Part shown: in pieces, positions 34,777-41,707 of the stretch | Layout of the letters: each line of letters starts with the position of its first letter | How positions within the stretch are numbered: position 1 is the first letter of the stretch | Source: an uncultured Porphyromonadaceae bacterium | GTDB lineage: Bacteria > Bacteroidota > Bacteroidia > Bacteroidales > Coprobacteraceae | Reading direction: 5' to 3' | Length of the DNA stretch: 64,000 nucleotides | Assembly (NCBI GenBank): GCA_900545915.1 | Contig: URAV01000014.1 | Coordinates: forward strand, 17,110-81,109 | Program-made: the position numbers and the translations under genes | Notes under the pieces: generated by a model | Database searches by the model: none | What the model saw: only the letters and a program-made list of their open reading frames with translations | What the model was told of the DNA's origin: nothing

Positions 34777-34795
34777 TCCTATTTTTGTAGTTTAA

Positions 34796-34830
34796 AAACT
34801 CGGATAGACAGACGAGTTTCCTCTTGTTTT
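34796..34830 (+). terminator. terminator after XRE-family gene
   Basis: AAACTCG / CGAGTTT stem with a ten-base loop, followed by a T-rich stretch (CCTCTTGTTTTTG). The next ~150 bases, up to the menG stop, hold nothing I can support. Confidence 0.6.
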
Positions 34831-34982
34831 TGTTCGGTATATTCTGCGAAATCTAAATATTATATCCTAAATAATAGAAATTATAAGTTAATTATTATTA
34901 AATAATTTATTTGCAAGAGGTTCTTTGAAGTCTCGTTGGAAATAGAATAAAAAGGTTTTCAAGATAGTTTTAGGAAGACATT

Positions 34983-35723
34983 TTATTTTTCTCCTATATA
35001 GATAGAACATATTCCGAAAGTCAGTTTTTTGCAGTAGGTTTTTGAAAACCCGGCTTTATGAAATATTTTCAACATTTCTTCTCCTTGCGGAACGGCAGCG
35101 ATTGATCGGGGTAGGTACGTATAGGCTTGACTGTCTTTGGTAAACAGTTTTCCCATTAATGGGATAATATGGAATGTATATAATCGGTAAAGTTGTTTGA
35201 ATGGAAAATGTTCGGGGGTCGAGAATTCGATCACTACCAACGTACCTCCGGGTTTCAATACCCGATACATCTCGGAGTATCCTTTTTCCAAATGTTCAAA
35301 ATTGCGAACGCCGAAAGATACCGTAATCGCATCGAATGTATTGTCTGCAAATGACAATGAGAGACAGTCCTCGCAGAAGAACTTTATTTTGTCATTGAGA
35401 TGGTATTCATCTATTTTTTTGCGGGCTATATTTAGCATTCCTTCCGACAGGTCTATCCCCGTAATACTTTCGGGAGAAAACATTTTTTCCATGAGCAGAG
35501 GCAAGTCTCCCGTGCCGGTAGCAATGTCGAGTATTGTTTTGGGGTGATATGCTGCGAGCCGTTTCATCGCCGCACGTCTCCATTGTTTGTCTATACCGAA
35601 AGTCATCATTCTGTTCAGCATGTCGTATGTCGGGGCAATTGTGTCGAACATTTGCCGGACTTGAGAACTTTTTGACTCTTTTTTATTATAGGGAAGTATC
35701 GATTCTGCTTTGTATTTATCCAT
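34983..35723 (-). CDS. menG: demethylmenaquinone methyltransferase
   Basis: The ATG at 35723 (MDKYKAESILPYNKK) gives 246 residues, the normal length; a longer frame would add a stretch that overlaps an intergenic hairpin. SAM-binding motif LDIATGTGDLPLLMEKM, then FDAITVSFGVRNFEHLEKGYSEMYRVLKPGGTLVVIEFS, identify UbiE/MenG. It methylates demethylmenaquinone to menaquinone, the respiratory quinone used by Bacteroidales and by the Nqr complex encoded at 52449-58323. It follows phoH and purC on the same strand. Confidence 0.93.
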   Translation of the reverse strand: MDKYKAESILPYNKKESKSSQVRQMFDTIAPTYDMLNRMMTFGIDKQWRRAAMKRLAAYHPKTILDIATGTGDLPLLMEKMFSPESITGIDLSEGMLNIARKKIDEYHLNDKIKFFCEDCLSLSFADNTFDAITVSFGVRNFEHLEKGYSEMYRVLKPGGTLVVIEFSTPEHFPFKQLYRLYTFHIIPLMGKLFTKDSQAYTYLPRSIAAVPQGEEMLKIFHKAGFSKTYCKKLTFGICSIYIGEK

Positions 35724-35751
35724 AAAAAGGATTATTTGAAAAAATAATATT

Positions 35752-35795
35752 GAAAAGCAAAAGCCGAAGAACGTGTTTATCGGCAATTGCTTTTC
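35752..35795 (-). terminator. hairpin between purC and menG
   Basis: GAAAAGCAA / TTGCTTTTC with an inner GCCGA / TCGGC pairing. On the minus strand it lies 23 bases after the purC stop and is followed by AATATTATTTTTTC. It is likely a terminator or attenuator, with partial read-through into menG. Confidence 0.6.
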
Positions 35796-35817
35796 ATTGT
35801 ATGATTTATTCCGGCAT

Positions 35818-36765
35818 TTATTGTTTGTTTAAAAAATCCGTGACATTACGCTCTATACGGGCGGCGACATTCTCGGTGTCAGCTTTGATAAATTTTTCAC
35901 CGACGATATGTTCATAAAGTTCTATATACCGTTCTGAGACGCTTTCGCAATATGCAGGAGTCATTTCCGGCACTTTTTGACCTTCTTTCCCTTGAAAACC
36001 GTTTTGGATAAGCCATTGACGGACGAATTCTTTAGAAAGCTGCCGTTGTTCTTCGCCTTTGGCAAGACGTTCGGCATAACCATCTGCATAAAAGTAACGA
36101 GAAGAGTCCGGTGTATGTATCTCGTCGATCAGGATGATTTTACCGTCTTTTTTCCCGAATTCATATTTTGTATCGACAAGAATCAATCCTTTTTCGGCAG
36201 CCATCTCACTCCCTCTCTTAAATAATGCTTGCGTATATTTCTCGAGTTGTTCGTAATCTTCTTTTGAAACGATGCCTTGTGCAATGATCTCTTCTTTCGA
36301 AATATTCTCATCATGGCCTTCTTCAGCCTTGGTTGTCGGAGTAATAATCGGAGTTTCGAATTTTTGATTCTCTATCATTCCTTCGGGTAACGTAATACCG
36401 CATAATATCCGGTCTCCGGCTTTATAAGCCCGCCATGCACTGCCGGTCAGATAACCGCGAATAACCATTTCTACTTTAAACGGTTCGCAACGTACGCCGA
36501 CGGTAACCATCGGATCGGGAGTTGCGATTTTCCAGTTTGGGACAATGTCCGAAGTTGCATCGAGAAATTTTGCAGCAATTTGGTTCAATACTTGTCCTTT
36601 ATAAGGAATCCCTTCAGGAAGTATTACGTCGAAAGCGGAAATTCGGTCACTGGCGACCATTACCAACAGTTCGTCGTTGATATTGTACACATCGCGTACT
36701 TTCCCGTGATATACACTTTTTTGACCCGGAAAGTTGAAGTCTGTTTTTACCAAAGCATTTTTCAT
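35818..36765 (-). CDS. purC: SAICAR synthase
   Basis: A 315-residue protein, the longer form common in Bacteroidetes. Family marks are GKVRDVYNINDELLVMVASDRISAFD at the N-terminus, MVIRGYLTGSAWRAYK, and LVDTKYEFGKKDGKIILIDEIHTPDSSRYF. It joins CAIR and aspartate with ATP in purine synthesis. It starts 22 bases downstream of the phoH stop, so the two are probably one transcript. Confidence 0.95.
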   Translation of the reverse strand: MKNALVKTDFNFPGQKSVYHGKVRDVYNINDELLVMVASDRISAFDVILPEGIPYKGQVLNQIAAKFLDATSDIVPNWKIATPDPMVTVGVRCEPFKVEMVIRGYLTGSAWRAYKAGDRILCGITLPEGMIENQKFETPIITPTTKAEEGHDENISKEEIIAQGIVSKEDYEQLEKYTQALFKRGSEMAAEKGLILVDTKYEFGKKDGKIILIDEIHTPDSSRYFYADGYAERLAKGEEQRQLSKEFVRQWLIQNGFQGKEGQKVPEMTPAYCESVSERYIELYEHIVGEKFIKADTENVAARIERNVTDFLNKQ

Positions 36766-36787
36766 TTCTGTAATACTTATTATGTTG

Positions 36788-37786
36788 TTATAGTTCTTTT
36801 TTTTCTTTATTTATTTCGGGTATCGTTGTAGATCTCATTTCTTTTTTTCGTTTTTCTTCAAACTTTTCATAAGCCTCGACAATTCGTTGTACCAGTTTAT
36901 GCCGTACGATATCTTTCTTTCCGAATTCTACTTTTCCGATCCCTGTTACGCCTTTTAATATTTTTATAGCCTGAACCAACCCGGATGTTTGAGAGGAGGG
37001 GAGATCGATTTGGCTCATATCTCCGGTAACTATCATTTTTGCATTCATGCCTAATCGTGTAAGGAACATTTTGATCTGGTGCGTCGTCGTATTTTGAGCT
37101 TCATCAAGAATAATGACGGCATCGCTCAAAGTTCGTCCCCTCATAAATGCCAGCGGGGCTATTTGTATGACGTTGTTTTCCATCAGGTCTTTCAATTTAG
37201 CTGCGGGAATCATATCTTGTAGAGCGTCATAGAGAGGCTGTAGATAAGGGTCGATTTTATCTTTCATATCTCCCGGAAGAAATCCCAGTTTTTCTCCTGC
37301 TTCTACTGCGGGACGGCTTAGAATAATTTTTTTTACTTCTTTATTTTTCAGTGCTCGAACCGCCAAGGCTATAGCTACGTATGTTTTTCCCGATCCGGCA
37401 GGACCTAAAGCAAATACAAGATCGTTCGTTTCGAAGGCTTTTACCAGTTTTTGTTGGTTTTCGGTACGTCCTATGATCGGTTTTCCGTTTACTCCGTGTA
37501 TAATGAGATGTTCCTGTTTTACCTCAGTAGGAGTTTGTCCTTTTACAATGTCGATGATAATTTCTTCATTGAGGATATTGTATTCTGCACAATATTTTTC
37601 AAGCTGTTTTATTTTACTTTCGAAAATCGCCGTTTCATTTTCATCTCCGATTACCTTGATAACCATTCCTCGTGCGGCAAAACGTAGTTTCGGAAATAAA
37701 GTTTTTATCAATTGTATGTTGCAGTTGTTGATTCCGTAGAATACAACCGGGTCGATGTTTTCCAAAATTATTATTCTCTCGATCAT
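36788..37786 (-). CDS. phoH: PhoH family ATPase
   Basis: A 332-residue protein with an N-terminal KH-like or PIN-linked region, then the PhoH ATPase domain: Walker A GPAGSGKT (residues 128-135), SRPAVEAGEKLGFLPGDMKDKIDPY, Walker B VIILDEAQNTT and TGDMSQIDLP. PhoH-like proteins are cytoplasmic RNA-linked helicase/ATPases. It leads the phoH-purC-menG unit. Confidence 0.92.
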   Translation of the reverse strand: MIERIIILENIDPVVFYGINNCNIQLIKTLFPKLRFAARGMVIKVIGDENETAIFESKIKQLEKYCAEYNILNEEIIIDIVKGQTPTEVKQEHLIIHGVNGKPIIGRTENQQKLVKAFETNDLVFALGPAGSGKTYVAIALAVRALKNKEVKKIILSRPAVEAGEKLGFLPGDMKDKIDPYLQPLYDALQDMIPAAKLKDLMENNVIQIAPLAFMRGRTLSDAVIILDEAQNTTTHQIKMFLTRLGMNAKMIVTGDMSQIDLPSSQTSGLVQAIKILKGVTGIGKVEFGKKDIVRHKLVQRIVEAYEKFEEKRKKEMRSTTIPEINKEKKEL

Positions 37787-37942
37787 CCGGCAAGTTTATC
37801 TTCTCTATTAAAATTGTAATTTATTGTATATAAATGGTTTTGTGATATACGACGATAGTTTCGAATAACACGGGCAAAGGTAATAAATAAAGCATATATT
37901 TTCTGCATCTGTAAAAATAAAAGATGAGTGATTGAGCTTATT

Positions 37943-37950
37943 ATTATCTT
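37943..37950 (+). promoter_or_regulatory. -7 box of guanidinium exporter gene
   Basis: TATCTTTG is an exact TAnnTTTG box. It lies 33 bases before the ATG at 37984 but only 3 before an in-frame ATG at 37954, so the later start is right. I saw no guanidine riboswitch in the short leader. Confidence 0.6.
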
Positions 37951-37983
37951 TGTATGATTATAGTAACAATTAATCGAGGAAAT

Positions 37984-38301
37984 ATGGCATGGATTTATCT
38001 TTTATTAGGAGGTTTATTTGAAATAGGGTGGCCGCTCGGATTTAAATTGGCTCATGGTTCGTCAGGTAAAATCTTATGGATAACATTCTCGGTGTTGTCT
38101 ATGGCTTTGAGCGGGTTATTTCTTTTTATGGCTCAAAAAACAATACCGATCGGTACGGCTTATGTCGTTTGGACGGGAATCGGTGCTGTCGGAACATTAC
38201 TTATCGGCGTATTCTTTTTCGGTGATCCGGCTTCGTTTTGGCGGTTATTCTCTGCTTTTCTTGTGGTTGCCGGAATAGTCGGTATAAAAATAGCCTCTTG
38301 A
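37984..38301 (+). CDS. sugE: SMR-family guanidinium exporter (Gdx/SugE)
   Basis: From the ATG at 37984 the product has 105 residues and four membrane helices, the SMR size. MAWIYLLLGGLFEIGWPLGFKLA holds the essential Glu13, and GTAYVVWTGIGAVGTLLIGVFFFGDP is the helix 3 signature. The sequence is closer to the SugE/Gdx branch (guanidinium/H+ antiport) than to EmrE multidrug exporters. It has its own promoter and terminator. Confidence 0.9.
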   Translation: MAWIYLLLGGLFEIGWPLGFKLAHGSSGKILWITFSVLSMALSGLFLFMAQKTIPIGTAYVVWTGIGAVGTLLIGVFFFGDPASFWRLFSAFLVVAGIVGIKIAS

Positions 38302-38429
38302 TAATTGTATTTTATCATGCCTTTTTATTAAGGTGTGTGATGAGACTTTTATATCTGATTCTGTTTCGTTGCGAAACAAAATTGAATTTGCACTTAGGAA
38401 AATATTTGTATGTTATGAATGTTGATTTG

Positions 38430-38483
38430 AATACGGATACCGCTAAAATAAAATTATTCCGGTGGTATCCGTATTTTATTTTT
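38430..38483 (+). terminator. terminator of sugE
   Basis: AATACGGATACC / GGTATCCGTATT, a 12-bp perfect stem with a ~22-base loop, followed by TTATTTTTC on the plus strand. It separates sugE from the converging pyrophosphatase gene. Confidence 0.78.
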
Positions 38484-38507
38484 CGTCGAAAAATTTAAAG
38501 TAATCTC

Positions 38508-40712
38508 TTAAAATAAACTCCAAGCGACAGTAAGCCCTGCCATGACAATTGCGACCATACTCATAAGTTTGATCAGAATATTCAAGCTTGGGCCTGAAGT
38601 ATCTTTAAACGGATCTCCTACGGTGTCGCCTACGACGGTAGCCTTGTGAACCTCACCGCCTTTGCCTCCGAAATTGCCTTCTTCAACATATTTTTTTGCA
38701 TTATCCCACGCTCCTCCGGCATTTGCCATAAAGATAGCAAGAACAAAACCTGAACTGAGTCCTCCGATTAATAGTCCGATGACTCCCGGAATTCCGAAAA
38801 TAAGTCCGGTCGCAATGGGGGCGATAATTGCCAATAATGAAGGAAATACCATTTCTCGTTGAGCACCTTTGGTAGAAATTGCCACACAACGGGCATAATC
38901 CGGTTCAGCTTCTCCGGTAAGGATACCTTTTATTTCTCTAAATTGTCGGCGAACTTCCTCCACCATGTGTGCTGCAGCTCGCCCCACAGCATTCATTGTA
39001 AGCCCACAGAAAAGAAATGCCATCATAGAACCGATAAAGATTCCCGACAATACTTTGGGGTTCATTAAAGTTACGTCATAGTAATACATAAAATCTACGA
39101 ATGTAGCTTTATGCGTTTCTATCATACTTCCGTCTGCGAATATAAGAATCTCTTCTCCGATGCGAGTCAGACCGATGCGTATTTCCTCGATATAGGAAGC
39201 CAGTAACGCTAATCCGGTCAGTGCTGCCGATCCGATGGCAAAACCTTTTCCTGTGGCGGCAGTGGTATTCCCCAATGAGTCGAGAGCATCGGTACGTTTC
39301 CGCACTTCTTGACCTAATTCGCTCATCTCTGCATTCCCTCCTGCATTATCGGCGATAGGTCCGTAAGCATCGGTCGCTAAAGTGATACCTAATGTCGAGA
39401 GCATTCCTACTGCAGCAATTCCGATTCCGTAAAGTCCCATAGAGATATTTGCAAAGTCGAATCCTGAAGCGAACCAATAGGAAAGAATGATGCCGAGAAC
39501 TACGGCTAATACCGGTATGGTTGTGGATACCATACCTAAACCTATTCCTGAAATAATTACGGTAGCAGGTCCGGTTTTACCGCTTTCCGAAAGTTTTTGT
39601 GTCGGTTTATAAGATTGAGATGTGTAATATTCTGTAGAACGCCCTATTATAACGCCGACTAATAGTCCTATCACTACGGCGCAAGATATGTATATCCAGT
39701 TTTCAAGTTGTAAAGCCCATAAAATCAGAAATGTAGCTGCAATGATCAATATTGAACTGAGGTTTGTCCCCAAAGAAAGAGCTTTGAGAAGGTCCTTCAT
39801 TTTTGCATTTTCTTTTGTTCTTACGGAAAAGATTCCGATAATAGACAGAACGATACCTACTGCGGCGATCAACATCGGCGCAATAACGGCTTTAAATTGC
39901 ATATCTATATCTCCGCTACCGATAAATGCCGCCGCACCGAGTGCTGAAGTTGCCAGTATCGAACCGCAATAAGATTCGTACAGGTCAGCTCCCATACCGG
40001 CAACATCGCCCACATTATCACCTACGTTGTCAGCAATAGTCGCCGGATTACGCGGATCATCTTCAGGAATTCCCGCTTCCACTTTTCCCACGAGATCTGC
40101 ACCTACGTCAGCAGCCTTAGTATAAATACCTCCACCGACACGAGCAAATAGAGCTTGGGTAGAAGCACCCATTCCGAATGTCAGCATTGTCGTGGTTATG
40201 ATACATAATTTATTTGCCGGATTTATTGCGTCAGCCGGAATACAATAGTCGAGAAGAATATACCAGAAAGAAATATCGAAAAGACCTAAGCCTACAACGA
40301 CAAGTCCCATAACAGCTCCGCTACGAAAAGCAACGGTCAATCCTCTGTTCAGAGAAGTGCGTGCTGCATTTGCCGTTCTTGCAGAAGCATAAGTTGCTGT
40401 TTTCATGCCTAAAAAGCCTGATAATCCGGAAAAGAAACCTCCGGTCAGAAAAGCTACGGGCACCCAAGGATTTTGCAAATTAAATCCGTATGCCATAATA
40501 GAAAAAAGGATTACTAGTCCCAGAAATACCAGTCCTACAACTTTATATTGCTGTTTGAGATAGGACATAGCGCCTTTGCGGACATGTGAAGCAATTTTTT
40601 GCATTGTTTCCGTACCTTCGCTTACGTGCATCATTTGTTTGTAGAAATACCACGCTAAAATCAGGGCGAGGATCGAAGAGGCTGGGATCAGCCAGAATAG
40701 TGAACTCTCCAT
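38508..40712 (-). CDS. hppA: membrane-bound ion-translocating pyrophosphatase
   Basis: A 734-residue protein with about 16 membrane helices. Substrate-site motifs are KAADVGADLVGKVEAGIPEDDPRNPATIADNVGDNVGDVAGMGADLYESY and TVGDPFKDTSGPSLNILIKLMS. The segment GNTTAATGKGFAIGSAALT has Ala where K+-independent enzymes carry Lys, so it is predicted to be K+-dependent. Such enzymes split pyrophosphate and pump Na+ or H+ out of the cytoplasm; Na+ pumping would fit the Na+-based Nqr complex in this window but is not proven by the sequence. Single-gene unit. Confidence 0.94.
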   Translation of the reverse strand: MESSLFWLIPASSILALILAWYFYKQMMHVSEGTETMQKIASHVRKGAMSYLKQQYKVVGLVFLGLVILFSIMAYGFNLQNPWVPVAFLTGGFFSGLSGFLGMKTATYASARTANAARTSLNRGLTVAFRSGAVMGLVVVGLGLFDISFWYILLDYCIPADAINPANKLCIITTTMLTFGMGASTQALFARVGGGIYTKAADVGADLVGKVEAGIPEDDPRNPATIADNVGDNVGDVAGMGADLYESYCGSILATSALGAAAFIGSGDIDMQFKAVIAPMLIAAVGIVLSIIGIFSVRTKENAKMKDLLKALSLGTNLSSILIIAATFLILWALQLENWIYISCAVVIGLLVGVIIGRSTEYYTSQSYKPTQKLSESGKTGPATVIISGIGLGMVSTTIPVLAVVLGIILSYWFASGFDFANISMGLYGIGIAAVGMLSTLGITLATDAYGPIADNAGGNAEMSELGQEVRKRTDALDSLGNTTAATGKGFAIGSAALTGLALLASYIEEIRIGLTRIGEEILIFADGSMIETHKATFVDFMYYYDVTLMNPKVLSGIFIGSMMAFLFCGLTMNAVGRAAAHMVEEVRRQFREIKGILTGEAEPDYARCVAISTKGAQREMVFPSLLAIIAPIATGLIFGIPGVIGLLIGGLSSGFVLAIFMANAGGAWDNAKKYVEEGNFGGKGGEVHKATVVGDTVGDPFKDTSGPSLNILIKLMSMVAIVMAGLTVAWSLF

Positions 40713-40846
40713 TGTGCTTTTAGATTTAAAGATTATTTTCTAAAAATATGAATTTCAGCTAATAAAACAAACTGAAATCTACTAAATTATTTTAAAGGAA
40801 AGAATGTTACAATGGAAATGTTGGAATTGTAGTGTTTGTGTTTTCA

Positions 40847-41030
40847 GAGCCTGCCTAAATTTTTCTATGAGAATACATATCTTCTATCTTCCTGAATCAT
40901 TCTTCGATCTGTTTTTTTGTTTTCATTCGTCAGATAGCTCGCTATCTGATGAGTGAAAACGGGGAAACAGACCGGAAAAAACGCAAAGATGACCTGATGG
41001 TATTTTTTATTGGAAAATTTAAACAGGTTC
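40847..41030. repeat. palindromic intergenic repeat, copy F (full hairpin)
   Basis: From GAGCCTGCCTAAATTTTTC to GGAAAATTTAAACAGGTTC. The centre TCAGATAGCTCGCTATCTGA is a perfect palindrome flanked by TTTTCATTCG / GAGTGAAAA arms, making this the most symmetric copy. Flanks are TCA and TTA. It fills most of 40713-41041 between the pyrophosphatase start and the ferritin-like stop. Confidence 0.78.
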
Positions 41031-41041
41031 TTAGTAAAAGA

Positions 41042-41554
41042 TTATTTATTCAATATATCTTTTTTCATTCGAGCAATATCATCCAGATAATCTTGAAGAT
41101 CTTGTTCATGATCTTCTTCTTCCGCTAAGATAAATTTTGCCATGTTACAGGTGGTAAAGTCTATTCCTTCGGTAAACGAAGCTATATCTTCGTAACGTTT
41201 TATGGCACATCGTTCGGCAATTACGTTTTGAAATAGAATTTTCTGAACATCGAAATCGTCCGGAGCACTGTATTGACAACGTGCCAGTTCAAACCATTTT
41301 TTTGGATTTAGTACCGGTATACCTTCCAGTTCTATGATTCGGTCTGCTACGAGTTTAGCGTGTTTATATTCTGCTTCGGCATGTTTTTGCAGCTCTTTTT
41401 GAATTTCGGCTCGCATAGCGCCTTCTGCCACAAGAGCTCCGATCCAGTATTGATAAAAAGATAGCCATTCTTCAGATAGCGCAGCATTCAGTTGTTCCAA
41501 TATTTTGGAAACATCGATTTTATTCTTTAAAATTTCAAGACTTCCTTTTGCCAT
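41042..41554 (-). CDS. DPS-like ferritin
   Basis: A 170-residue four-helix-bundle protein. Metal-ligand candidates are Glu28/29 (LSEEW), Glu60 and His65 (HAEAEYKHAKL), Glu115 and the Glu146/147-His149 group (ILAEEEDHEQDL). Cys93 and Cys116 match the pair typical of the DPS-like (DPSL, thioferritin) group described in Bacteroides, and Cys136 is an extra one. These dodecameric cages oxidise and store iron with peroxide and guard DNA and proteins under oxidative stress. The gene stands alone, separated from the Ca2+ ATPase by its terminator. Confidence 0.85.
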   Translation of the reverse strand: MAKGSLEILKNKIDVSKILEQLNAALSEEWLSFYQYWIGALVAEGAMRAEIQKELQKHAEAEYKHAKLVADRIIELEGIPVLNPKKWFELARCQYSAPDDFDVQKILFQNVIAERCAIKRYEDIASFTEGIDFTTCNMAKFILAEEEDHEQDLQDYLDDIARMKKDILNK

Positions 41555-41635
41555 AATTTTTTTACATTAAGTTTGTTTGTCTGCTACGTAAAACAATCGA
41601 TAGCAAGCATCGTTTATAGAATAAGGAATTCTTAA

Positions 41636-41683
41636 CAGTAAAAAATAGCTCTCCTGAGTATCTGAAGTTCGGGAGAGCTATTT
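41636..41683 (-). terminator. terminator of the Ca2+ ATPase gene
   Basis: AAATAGCTCTCC / GGAGAGCTATTT (41643-41654, 41672-41683) with TTTTTTAC on the minus strand, 25 bases past the ATPase stop. Confidence 0.82.
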
Positions 41684-41707
41684 GGTGGACTTTATCCTAT
41701 TGAGATC

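Noticed and set aside
35724..35786. Extension of menG by 21 residues
   Set aside because: It overlaps an intergenic hairpin and adds a hydrophobic stretch absent from MenG.
37787..37983. Guanidine riboswitch before sugE
   Set aside because: The transcript leader from the -7 box is only about 30 bases, too short for a riboswitch.
38238..38498. 86-codon frame after sugE
   Set aside because: It overlaps sugE in another frame and runs through the terminator.
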